Shown piece after piece: positions 45,442 through 57,100 of a stretch of 64,000 nt of DNA. The notes under the pieces were generated by a model. It saw only the letters and a list, made by a program, of their open reading frames with translations, made no database searches and was not told the DNA's origin. This DNA is from Meandrina meandrites (Eukaryota; Cnidaria; Anthozoa; Scleractinia; Meandrinidae). Position 1 is the first letter of the stretch. Each line of letters starts with the position of its first letter. Location of the stretch: assembly GCA_963693305.1 (NCBI GenBank), contig OY855910.1:22523862-22587861 (forward strand), read 5' to 3'. The position numbers were made by a program, and so were the translations under genes.

Positions 45442-45665
45442 AGTGGCACTTCGATTAGTAGATGGCACAAGTGTCTAAGGAGGAGGCAGCGTGGACTTGT
45501 AATCCGGAGGTTCCGGGTTCAAATCCTCCTCCATGCCACTAGATGGATTTGTGTTCAGTGCTCCCAGTTCAGCTCCTCCACACTGTAAAGAGCCAACTCG
45601 CCAGCTCCTACCAGTTGGGATTTTTAAGACGTTTTTGTTCTATTTGTATTATTTGGTTGCTTATT
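45442..45665 (+). repeat. tRNA-derived SINE, second type
   Basis: A-box-like TGGCACAAGTG, B-box GGGTTCAAATCCTCC, then a body with AGAGCCAACTCGCCAGCTCC and the tail CCAGTTGGGATTTTTAAGAC. The 3' ATGCCACT pairs with AGTGGCA(C/T) upstream, so a tRNA-like fold survives. Distinct from the GGGCAAGAC family elsewhere in the window. Confidence 0.55.
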
Positions 45666-46580
45666 TAGTGTGCATGATTAGTATGACAGTACTAATACTC
45701 TGACACTCAAATTAAGCAATTTATTTATTTATTTTTAAGACACAATGGAATGAATCAAGAACTTTCGTTTTTCCCAGTGCAAGCCTCAATAACCTGGATT
45801 TTTGACTTCATATTCTAACAGTATCCGGATCATACATCACCACAATGCCCATTTTGACTTGACATCTGACATACCAAGAGGTGTTGTCAACATCGGATGT
45901 TGCTCAATTGTCACATTTTCACATAAAGCTCAAGATGGCAATTTTATTATAATATTCGAATGGTGTCAAAACTCATATAATTACAGCACAACATTTCAAA
46001 GTACCATTGCTAAAATGCAGAAAGGCAACGTTCTTATTGACAATGTTGTTTCCTAGCGTTGCAAAGTGCTTCAATACTAACAAATCGAACTTTGCCAATT
46101 TTCACAATAATTTATGCATAATTAATGAGCCAAACTTGTACTGTGAATTTCTCAAATAAATCTTTACAAAGTTGCAATAACATTTTCAAGGACAGTTCTC
46201 CAAAACTGTTCTTCAGGCAAAGTATCAGGATTATGGATTTTGAGTCTGTCTAGCAACTCTCAATATTCTCAGACGGGAGCCTCTTAAAAAGTCTGAAGCT
46301 GACCCACTTCAAGGCCTTGAAGATGATGACATGGATATTCCTTCCGCTAGACACTGTAATGCCAAGCAAAAGTCAGGTTGCTAGAGTTGATTTTAGGTCA
46401 AGTTGCAAAATATTGCCTGGATGTATCTAAGAGTACCTTGGTCAAAATTTCCACTTCAATGGAACCCATACTGCCTGCCATCTGACTCCATTTTAAATTC
46501 CAAGTTACTGGAGCACATTTTTATTGATTTTATTGATATCTGATTGGAGCCTAACGAACACCCGAGAATCTCTACCAGAG
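45666..46580. other. Gap without a supported gene
   Basis: AT-rich with short frames. No domain recognised. Confidence 0.35.
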
Positions 46581-46584
46581 GTTA

Positions 46585-47880
46585 ATGTCATTTGTAGAGG
46601 ACAGTCTGTGGCAGGGCAACAACATCTCCCATCATGGTGAAATCTTAACTGAGGAGGAAGAGTTTCCTCAAACACTGAAAAACTCTGCTATTCTCACATG
46701 GCTTGAATTAATCCATCCTGAGCTACACAAACATGTCAAACAAAGGTATGGCACTAAACTGAGATCCCATACTGGCTTCTGTCAAGACTGAAATTTCTCA
46801 GGCTTTACAGTCTCTCACATTTCTTTGCAACAGATCTCACTGGCACCTGCTACCAGAGTCAGCTTACACATCAATCAATGTTGCTACTCCTTTCCATGGT
46901 GTTGGATTTATGAGCACTCCACAATGGGCATGGCTGGCTCGCGAGCAACCTCAAAAAAAGCTCATGTGCTGTGTGTCCTTGGCGATCTACTTCAGGAAGG
47001 TATTGTGGCAGAGACTGCTGATGATTTGCACTGTGGTGGATACTCCTGGTGAGTCACTACAGAATTGGAAATGGGTCTTGTCAGTCCCAGCCAGCTGCGA
47101 TCTATGTTTGACCCATCAGAAACTGTAGTCAACCCCAAATCCATGATGATTCTAGGAGGGATCCGGTCCTCTGGCAGTCTTTGTGTTGCCCTTGCAGTAT
47201 TGCTACCCTTAGGCCATGCAATGCTTGTGATACAGTGGGTCGTACAAAGTCTTCTATTGGCACCTTAAGCATGTTAGGTAGAGCCCTTCTAGGATGTTCA
47301 AACCTAGAGGCCCCTCTTGATGATGTGGTAGTAGCTTGCTTCTCTCAGAAGGACAACCACACCAATAGGACCAATGACCTCTGCACTACACTTTTTACCA
47401 CTAAGGCCACACTCTCCTGAAGCCATCACATTGCCATAGCCCCAAAACCACCTTCCAATTGATGTTGCCTGCAAGAAACCTGGTGCCACCCTTGCATAAA
47501 TCGATCTGTCAAACTTCACATTGCAGGATTTTTCTTTGCAAACCTGAGAGGTCACCGGCTATGACGGCTCATATAAGAAAGCCAACTGTGCATCCAGGTA
47601 TATGAAAAGATATGAAGAGAATTTATTTTCTCCCAGCCTACAGCTTCCTACCTTCCTTTTCACTGTCAGCTGTTAACAAGCAAGTATCCACCATGTGTCA
47701 GTATCTGCAATTTTGCCATCAGACTTTGCCAGTCTAGCTGTGATGATTTAAAGTGCAAAGTATGCAGCTTCATCTCTCATACAGGACTTGGTAATTCGCT
47801 ATAGTCTTCTATTCAAGAAGTGCTGTCTGAACCACAAACTCCCATTGTCCAGCAGAGGAACTTGGCAATCCAACCGCCGG
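46585..47880 (+). pseudogene. Second Gypsy-like retrotransposon, decayed gag-pol
   Basis: A gag-like stretch (ELIHPELHKHVKQRYGTKLR, about 46700) is followed in other frames by an RT piece, VLGDLLQEGIVAETADDLHC (about 46972-47035). Next comes LILGGIRSSGSL-like sequence (about 47150) and an RNase H-proximal piece with a LDDVV motif. A Cys-containing CKVCSFISHTGL stretch lies near 47,755. The ADDL.CG active site identifies RT. Many frame changes and stops show it is old. It is a different lineage from the 21-25 kb copy. Confidence 0.6.
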
Positions 47881-48504
47881 GCCTGTTTAAAACACAAAAT
47901 GGCGAAATATTGTAGAGTGCAGCCATAACCAACAAATAAAAGATAACCGCAAGCAAACTGGAGTGAAAGCTAACTGCAAGCAAGTTTCATTTTGTTTCGC
48001 GTTTTAGTACATACCTATATAAGTCTTATCTTTTATAACATTTTGTCATTTCGTGTTTTAAACACGCTACAACCGTCCAGACCATCTAATTCAAGCCTTC
48101 TTCATGTGCACTTGTTGAGGGTACCCGCCCAGTCTTGACACTGGTTTTACTGTTTAGGTGATATGTTATAAGCACGCAAGTGAATAACTCCTTAGTCAAC
48201 TTGAAATCATAGGCAGATGATAGCGTGGAGTGCACGTGCAAGCAAGGGGACCTTTGAATGATTCAAGCAGCTGATATCCAATGCAGCTTTGTTAAACTAT
48301 CGCTATAACAAATGCTTTAATTTGCTACTTTAAATAATCCCTGCACTGAATCAAGTTAATTCATGGGTAAAGTCCCTAAATAATTATCTCTTGTGTTCTT
48401 AACTCGTAGTCACCATTTTCTAAATTCTTATTCTTGTATTAACTTTTTTATCTTATTTTTACATAAAACTATTGATATGAATTTTATCAATGGAAATTAA
48501 AACA

Positions 48505-48545
48505 TAGTATTATTAGTAGTAGTAGCAGCAGCAGTAGTAGTAATG
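48505..48545 (+). repeat. AGT/AGC microsatellite
   Basis: Trinucleotide run TAGTAGTAGTAGCAGCAGCA and neighbours. Confidence 0.9.
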
Positions 48546-49004
48546 TTGAAGATGCTTGTATGAACAATGAACATGAAAACAATAAAAAACAAAGGAGGAG
48601 GACCCACACTTGACATCAGAGTAAGTGGATGAGGCTCATATGAAGGCAGGAGATAATATGATCACAGTGAAAAAAGTGTGAAATAAAGGTATTTTTGTGC
48701 AGGAGCTTCCTTGAACAAAGTTCTCCTGGTTTTTAGGCACCTGGATTTGCTTGTAGAGCATTCTTCAATATACTACTACCATCAGAACGAACTATTTTCC
48801 CAATTTTTGTTAAATATTGATGCACATGAGGGCAGACACAACAGCATGAGCCACTTTGCAAAAATAGGACATATACAATCATTCCCTGCAACTGATGGAC
48901 TGATAATCTACATTGTTCTTCTACAGGTAATAGTAACCTAAAATGCAATTTTTTTTATTAAGAAACTTCTATATACCCCTCACAACAGTTCTTGGTTATA
49001 AGCT

Positions 49005-49230
49005 TGGTGGCCTTTTGGTTAGGGTGCTGAACTTTGAATCAAGTGGCCTGGGTTCAAGCCCTGCCTGGGGCATTGTGTTCTTGAGCAAGACAAAACATCC
49101 ATAGAGCCTCTCGCGACTGATGTGTATGAATGGGTACTGGCAAATTAAATCTTGGGGACAACTCAGCAACGGACAGCATATGTCACTCCTTCACAGCTGA
49201 ATTGGATGCTTCACAAGGGGGGGGGAGGTG
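49005..49230 (+). repeat. tRNA-derived SINE
   Basis: A-box-like TTGGTTAGGGTG, B-box GGGTTCAAGCCCTG, then TTGTGTTCTTGAGCAAGAC and TGTATGAATGGGTACTGGCA. Same family architecture as at 3.6 and 13.9 kb, here on the plus strand. A poly-G tract follows. Confidence 0.7.
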
Positions 49231-49824
49231 CTGGGGGTGGGGGTAAACATACTTCTAGTTGCTTTATACTACAGAACAGTGAAAAAACTCTGGCCTGATG
49301 GCTCGTGAGGTTGCAACATATAGTTATCATCTGGAAAAGTTAGATCTTTACCATGAAACCATGTTTAAATTTTATCATTCATACTTTGGCTTTTTAAGCT
49401 AGCATGCCAAAAATCAAGCTATCTTGATAATTCTAAGGGGACAGACCACGAACACAATAGTAGCTCCTGTAAATATCTAATTGTTGTAACCGTTCATCAG
49501 TAGGATACCTAAAATGTGTGCATTTCTACAATTGGTTTCGGCACCATTAAATCCTATACCAATTGCAGAACATTTTAGGAGGAGCCACCCACGATGTGAG
49601 CACAGTTACTACAAGAAATAATAATAAGGAAAATAATGCAAAATAAACTAAACTATTAAATTACGAACTAAGCGCACACGTCAAATGAATTAAGCAAAGC
49701 GCGCGGATATAACGAGACAAGCGCGCGCACCTTTATCCAAGTAAAAGGAAGCAGGTGTGAACTGAGGCCGAACTAGGATTATTTAGACGACACAAAGACA
49801 ACAAACAAGCAAAGGATACGTCGG

Positions 49825-50346
49825 TAGTTTTCAACCATGAACCGCCGATCTTAACTCTCTTGAAGTAGCGTCGTATTTCCCAATTATTGCGCCGTGGCTT
49901 TTGAAGAATTTATTAAACGATTTAAAAAGCGACGTAAGTTTGAAGCCTTTCTGAAGAAGACGTGAAGATAGGCATCGAAGTCTGTGTATGAAGTCCAACT
50001 TTGATGTGCAAATCCTAGCATACCTCACCAATTGAGATATATAAACTCCATAGGCTGGATTGGCTGGAATGTTGCTGTCCATATGTGGAAAATTGACAAT
50101 CCGAAATGTAAAGTCATCTCTCTTGTCGTAGACGCTGATATGGAAGGGTGTGTTGCTATCTCCGTAACTGATTTTCGTGTCGAGATAACACACTTCCGTT
50201 GATGCCAGTGTAGTTTCCTTTAGTTCCAGTTCTGACGGGTAAATATCGCTGATTGAAGGTCCAAAAGTCTCGTTATTATAAGGGTGACAGTAAGAACAGT
50301 GTCCTCGATCAAATGAATAATAGGCTCTTCGAAAAGAGCAAAACAC
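49825..50346 (-). pseudogene. Penelope-like reverse transcriptase C-terminal fragment
   Basis: A 171-codon minus-strand frame. Landmarks are SDIYPSELELKETT, CYLDTKIS, SVYDKRDDFTFRIVNFPHMD and SNIPANPAYGVYISQLVRYA. The YLD...YDKRDDF.F..VNFPHMDSNIP....YG.YISQL.R order is the thumb-side region of a Penelope-like/related RT common in cnidarians (from memory). The catalytic palm is not found upstream, so the copy is truncated. The frame itself has no stop. Confidence 0.55.
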
Positions 50347-50441
50347 TTCAACTCACTTTTAATTTTGAACTTCCTTCTTTGTTTTACAGGGATCCAAAAG
50401 GTCCTGACCAAATTAAGCAAAGAAAAAGGATGTGAAACCAT

Positions 50442-50869
50442 TGGGAGATAGCAAAAAGCTTGTGTGCCTTGCTATTACTGAGCAGTGACCAAAGCTTGAT
50501 GATGTCGCACTTGCCAAATTCAAGGCTTTTCTTTCAAACATACGGATCTTCAATTCCCAGCCAGCTGTTTAACAAGTGTAAACACAGACCAATAGATGGT
50601 TTTCACTCACATCACAAGGTGGCCATATTGGCGGACCAACCAATACAAAATGTTTGTGCTGAATTTGCATAAAAATAAAATTTTGTTCCCAACAGAGAGA
50701 AAACTGTGTTCTAGTCCACCAACATGGCCACCTTGACATTACTTTAAAGCGACCTATAACCAACAAACTTGTATGGTTGATCATATGGTTGCATAGTTTT
50801 CTCTAAGAAAAGTCTTGCAATAGGTCTATTTGCTTGGATCTCATGAACCATACCCTTTGCTGTCAAGAG
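50442..50869. other. Gap without a supported gene
   Basis: No gene recognised between the RT fragment and the TTAA boundary of the large element. Plus-strand frames here are short and unlike any family I know. Confidence 0.35.
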
Positions 50870-50873
50870 TTAA

Positions 50874-53234
50874 GTGTCATTGTCAGAGAAAACCGGGCAA
50901 TGCCAAAAGATGGGGGTCAGCCGATTTCCCTCATTTTTTCAGCATTTAATACCTATCAGATAAGATTAAGATTGGTGCTATTTAAATTATTTTCTGACTT
51001 TTTAATCCTGAGATTGACCACCCCCCTAATTTTTGGCACAGAAAGTGCCAAAATCTCACATAAAAAAGGCCATTTTCTCGGTTCTGAAAACAAATGTTCC
51101 TTTTGCATTTAGCTCACATATTTTTTTCTCAAGCTAAATTAACCATTTATAGATGTTATGGATGTTTTAAAACAAATTTTGGATGTAACTGTAATTTTTG
51201 ACATATTTTCTAATCTGGGTATGTAGCTTGTGCCTGGAGCGTAGTGAATTTTGCGGCATTTTTTAATTTCATTTTCTCAAAAGTGCGGTGGTTTAATTTC
51301 TATTTAATAACATTTTGGAACAGTCCATACCCTTCTTAACGAAAAACAAAAAATTATTGATTGGCACAAGAAAATCCCTGTCCACGAATTTTGTTCAAAA
51401 ATGGCTAAAAACGCTCTTTTGGAAATTTTCGCGCCAAAATTATAACTCGGTAATGTGACATACCATCGATAAAATTACATTTTTGATGGCGTTGTTGAAT
51501 TTCTATTTATTGTAACGGTTTAGTATTTTGTTAAAGGGGGCTGCCTTTGCAGGAGCTTGGCAATTATACAGAAATTGAGAAAAAAATTACCACAAAATAC
51601 CAATAACAGTTGGTATTACAAATGTCAATATAAACAGTATAGAAAAGCTAAGGCTTAGGTCATGTCTTCCAATTTCAACACTCTATTCCAGAACTAGCCT
51701 TGTCTAACATATCCTGACAACAACTCCAAAGCACATTTTCTACTTTTTTACTAATCACAAGTACCACAACAAAATTGAGTCACAGCGCCATGAGCGTTTT
51801 TGCAGAGTCTTTACAGTTCTTGCTCTGATATTTTGGTCCACGCTGTTAGAACACAACAGCAAAATATGAAAACTCATAACTGTATCGACTATGTATTTGA
51901 CCATTGCCTCAATTTTTTAACAGTCGATGAAAGGTATTTCTTTAGTTAAAGGAATTCCCACCGTCTTGTAGGTGTTATTCTACGGAGAAAAAAATTGTCA
52001 TGTTGCATCATAAAACACTTGAAACAAAATCACGTACTGCCATTAATGAGCACCAGAAAACAGCGTGTTTGCCCCCGAGACCCTCAAGGACTGAGGATTT
52101 GCCCGAGAGCTTTTGACGGCAAACTACAAATGGCAGCACTTGAAATTAATGAAAAATAATAGAAGAACAAAACTTTGGTAATGCCTCGCACCTGGAACCA
52201 TGGTTTGGTTTTCCTCTTTTTCGCCACTAAATGACAGCTGCCTAAATGCTAAAATCATATAGGCAGATGCTCATTTATTGAAATTTAAGCACTATGCGAT
52301 GCCTTTTTTTAAAAAAATTTGTATATTAACTCTTTTCTCCCAAATACGTACAAAAAAAATTTCTCCTTAAATTTGCACTGCTTCGCATTCATTTGGCGCG
52401 GATTCAAGACGCAAGTCGTGATCATGTGCGAATCCAAGGTTGAAGCTGTTTTTGCCCAAGGGAATAATACAGTTTTGAGGCGCGTAACGTGATAGGTTTT
52501 CGTCCGCTAAAAGCCTGCGTTTCAGGTGGTAAAAACAAAGTTTACCTATTTCTGACATGAGCAAGACTTTGAGTAGGCCATAAGTGGCTCGGTATATGTA
52601 CGTTTTCGAGGGTGGCTTCCATCTGTTTGCAGCTGTAATGCAGTGCACACATCTCTCAACTGAGCCAATTTAAGCGTGTTGAGCTTTCCAGCAAGCGCAA
52701 GTTCACAAACGTTAACTTCTTCGACTTGAATAGGGTGATTGGGAGCTTCAATTTCTCTGTACACTTCCTGACGTATGGCTTGAATGTAGTCTTCTGATTC
52801 AAGGGCTTCAAGGTCTTCCCCCGCGATTTCTTCATCCTCCTGGCTCTCAATTTCGCCAGTTTGTCTTTGACGCTGTATTGCTGACATTCGTGAGAAAAAG
52901 CTACTGATCTGTTTGCCGGTCCTCCATTCCTCAGGTTTGAATTGGAGCTTCCCACAACTATCTCGGGCACACTTCATCTCTCTAGCCACCTGCACTGGAT
53001 CAGCCTTTTGTCCCCCAGCAGCGCCCTGGTTGAATATTTGGATAAGAAACGCCTTTACTTTCTCTCCCATCCTGGGGCTCCTCTTAATCGTTTTAAGCGC
53101 CCATCCTTCACTGCGGCATTCTGAGGTACTTGAAGGACCTGATTCCCCAAACGCAATACGCTGTGCTTCTCCGCTTGACACATGCATCTCTGTAACTCTG
53201 TTGGCCCACTTCTTTCTGGCCATATCATAAAGTG
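50874..53234 (-). repeat. Left inverted arm, with mirror copy of transposase C-terminus
   Basis: Reverse complement of 61116-63477. The minus-strand frame 52546-53223 encodes the same C-terminal ~225 residues as the main gene with about three changes (Gly/Arg, Arg/Cys, Thr/Met). It has no upstream coding sequence and so should be non-functional as a gene. The arm stops at 53234 inside coding sequence. Confidence 0.9.
51159..51437 (+). repeat. Direct repeat copy 1 (inside left arm)
   Basis: Begins TGGATGTTTTAAAACAAATT and is repeated in the same orientation at 53233-53511 with roughly 5 percent difference. Its mirror copy in the right arm lies at about 62914-63192. Confidence 0.88.
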
Positions 53235-53511
53235 GATGTTTTAAAACAAATTTTGGATTTAACTGTAATTTTTGACATATTTTCTAATCTGGGTAGGTAG
53301 CTTGTGCCTGGAGAATAGTGAATTTTGCGGGATTTTTAAATTTCATTTTCTCAAAAGTGCGGTGGTTTAATTTCTATTTAATAACATTTTGGAACAGTCC
53401 ATACCCTACTCAACGAAAAACAAAAATTTATTGATTGGCACAAGAAAATCTCTGTCCACGAATTTTGTTCAAAAATGGCTAAAAGCGCTCTTTTGGCTAT
53501 TTTCGCACCAA
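53233..53511 (+). repeat. Direct repeat copy 2 (abuts inner edge of left arm)
   Basis: A diverged direct copy of 51159-51437. The join to the left arm shows a two-base overlap (TG). Relative to the gene it is a plus-strand remnant of the original terminal inverted repeat (inference). Confidence 0.85.
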
Positions 53512-54128
53512 TATTCGATCACGCAGTTATATTGTATAACGTCAATGAAATTGCATTTCAAATTAAATTATTGTATTTTAATACAGTTCTAGTATTGTAG
53601 AAACTTAATTTACTTTGTTGCCCATTATTTTTGGAAATTATAATGCACAATTTAAAGAAACGGATATTGCAGACAGACCCTGGCATGAACTCGTTTTTTT
53701 TTTTGCCCGCGAAATTTCAGTCGTATTATGCATAAGCAAGTACCGCTTGGATTACCATGGCATTTCAGATTATTTTTTTTCTTCTCTTTAATAAAGCGAG
53801 ACAAAAAAAACAATTATACAAGAAAGTCTTTATTGGCAGTGATCCAAATTAAGTAGTACTAAATGTGAGACAAAGCGACGTCATTTCTTTCGGTCCGACA
53901 CGGAAGTTTTGTCAGTTCTTTTTAATATTACTGTATCGTTCGTGACTCTCGCGTTAACAATCGAAAAGTCCTGTGATATGAATTGTTCATTCGTTTCACA
54001 ACAATCGCCGTGTAGTTCCGTTGGGTCTAGCACAATATTGCCTTTAAATGCTTGTAAACAAGATGTCACAGCCCACTTGCTTGGTCTAGGTGTGAGCGCC
54101 AAGTGAGGGTGGCGTTCTGAAAATCCAG
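53512..54128 (+). other. 5' region of the transposase gene, upstream exon not found
   Basis: Exon 1 as readable begins at an acceptor-like CCAG (54125-54128) and has no in-frame ATG near its start, so at least one upstream exon should lie here or the start lies elsewhere. No convincing ATG exon was identified. The minus-strand frame at 53881-54135 looks incidental. Confidence 0.4.
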
Positions 54129-57100
54129 GAATCACGGAAAAGGAGCTTATCTTAAACAGAGCAGGATATTTTGATTTGCCTGAAGACAGGGTGGCATCTT
54201 TGACAATCTGTCCGAAACACAGAAGAGAACTAATAACCGACTGGCGAGGTCGAAAGAATGCATCTTGTTGCTATCCATTACACGAGGGTCAAAGCAAACA
54301 GATGAAGGAGCCACGCCGCGTTAATTTCACGCTGTCAAAAGAAATCTTCGTTTTACATAGTTCTGTAGTACCAGTAGGATCGGGTGAGTTCCATTCAATA
54401 TTTTAAAAATCTTACAATGACGTTTATGTTCCTTAAGACTTACGACTGTTTGACATTTGTAATTTGAGCACACCCTTCACGGGAATCGCCAAAATTCTTC
54501 TCCTCCAAAAAGTTCACAAACACTCAAAACACACAAGTACACACAGGTAATAGTTCAGATACAAAATTTCATTGTAAGGTCTTAAGCAATTACGTTTCAA
54601 AGTACGTTTTTCAGTAATATTTTTGTAGTAAGGCAACTGATATCGTGACGCTCCCGATGTGAACAATTTTTTGCGATTCATTAATGTACTCCAATTTGAC
54701 CAAAACATCTCTGTCTTGATGTTTGTTGTGGGCTGCATTTTCGTTTTTATTACTAAAAACAACTGAAATATGCCCCAACTTGCATACAAGCACATCATGC
54801 AGATTAAACAAGATGAAAATGTTTCTTTCGGAGTCACGAGAATCTTTATGCCCGTTTTATTTTCGACAACCAAATCATTTGGTCAGACATTTGTTTAAGT
54901 TAGTTTGTAAAGGGGTGCTTAAATCTCTTTTGGTCACTATAGGAAAAATTATCAGTCTCGGGGTTCCGTTTCAGTTTTGCCACCGACAATGTTCGAATAT
55001 TTACATTAATTAAGTTAAGAAAGACAACTCAACATTTCAGAGAGATCTTCAGAGTACTGATGAGAAAGATGGCAATAGCTAGTGGCTACAACACACATAC
55101 ATATATACTTTCTAGGGCTTTTCAGCCGGAATAAAGAAATATTAAAACTATAATTACAATTATAATTACAATTATGTTTTCCGTGTTACGATTAAAACGC
55201 ATGCATAATTTTCAGACCTGCTAGGCTACTGTGTGGCCGTGGTTTACGTATAACCTCGAGGGAGATTTGTACTGTAAAAAGTAATCTTGTGCTGTATTTT
55301 GTTTCACTTCCCATTTGACAAAACGATCAGAAATGTTTGCGTTGGTCGTGTGATTTACAATTTCAACCCCCCACCTCCCCCCCCCCCACCTGTTTCGTGT
55401 TAATTTACCGTATTCCGAACAATTTGCGTTGATGCCACTTAATAAACTCCGAACATTTAATTTCCTTTACAAAAGTAGATTCCATGGAATTTGGGTATCT
55501 GTGGGGAGTTTAACCAGCTTTTGTTTACAACTGCATTTCAGCTACAGCATTGCTTAACTATCCTAACAGTTCTTCCGACTGTTGTACACAGCCAAATCAT
55601 ATCTGACAGCCATTTATATTTTTTTCTTTATTTTTTCTTATTTCATTATCAACCATGTTTCTCTTGGTAATACATACGTTACTGAACTTAGTAGCCTGGA
55701 TTTCTTTTCTAATCCATTGAAATCCATTTGATTTATTTCTGACCATCTTTTTCAGCTATTTGTGGAAAATGTCGCACAGAGCATTATAGACTACGCAGTA
55801 GGAAGGGACCTGACGGAGCAAGCGGCCTTCAACAGGTTGTGTGTCAATATTCATTCTAACTGCACCGTATATTTTTTTAACACTACTTTATTCACAGTAA
55901 TGTAAGGGCCATACCTAGCTCCTGGAAAATGAGGAAATTGATGTATAACATACGTCCTCCTTTCGGAACCTAGTAAGATAACTCAAGCCATTCCGCGTTC
56001 CTAGAAACATTGGACACTTAAAATAGGTGGAAGGTGTATAATTCCCTTTCATTTATATGCTGTTTCATGATGTTTGCACATTCCGTCGCAAACACAATCT
56101 TTTTTTTTGTCGCAAACACAATAAAAAAGAATAGTACCCAGTGGGTACATGAGTCTAATGCGTCATGGATTGTTAGTGCGGTTGAAATATGTATTTATGA
56201 CATAGAGCAAGAGGTGTAGCAGAGGTTTGGTAGTAAGAGTGGTTCAGAAGAAGTCGATATTTGTTCTCTTAAGTATGTATATTTATATATTTATTCATGT
56301 TAAAAGATTAGTGCGTTGTATACCATAGGAAGATCGTACAGATTTAGAGGGGACGGGGGGGGGGAGGGGGGGAATCCTGGAAAATTTTGCAGGCATGAAG
56401 ATGACACCGGAAAAAGTGTTTTCACAGACAACGATACAGAAAAAGAAATTGTTTGTCTTGAAAAAATGTCCATCCCCCTGCTACCAAAAAAATAATGGTC
56501 CGCCCCATAGATAGACAAGATACAGCCGCTTATTTAGTATTCTAAATATCCTAAATCACATCAAAATACGCCAAAATATATATATTTTTTCAATTCCTTT
56601 GCAATTTATGCAATACTGCTCAACAAAGATTTCAATTACCTTTAACGTTTCGACACAGGGGAGCAAAGAAAACATTGCGTGCAGAATGTAATTTAATTAA
56701 GCGAAATATTTTCATGTCTATTAAACACTACAAGCAGTTGAATGAAAGAGTTTCGTTTTCATGACTGAGAACAGCTTCCAAATAGTCAATACATGGAAAT
56801 AACAATCAGATCGGAATTCAATAACTATTAAAGCGAGTTTTCATTCTGTCTTAACTACTTTTTGGCAAGTTTCAATATTTATGCAAATTTCGCGCGAAAT
56901 GTAATTTGATTACACTGTCTTGTTTTCAAGCTCTAGATTGAATCTTGAATGGTGAAAAAAACTCTTTTTTAATGAAAGCTGCATTCTGTGAATGAAATCC
57001 TGCTTCAGTTGAATTGAACAATCAATTGCTGACTACAATTTTATTTAATTTTCCATTTTTTTTCAAAGTTATTTTTTGTTTATGAACACAAATGTCACTT

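Noticed and set aside
52546..53223. Separate 225-codon gene on the minus strand
   Set aside because: It is the mirror copy of the C-terminal part of the 58.7-61.8 kb exon and lacks the rest of the protein; treated as part of the inverted arm.
53881..54135. 84-codon minus-strand frame before the transposase exon
   Set aside because: It overlaps the plus-strand exon 1 edge and has no recognisable motif; likely a shadow.
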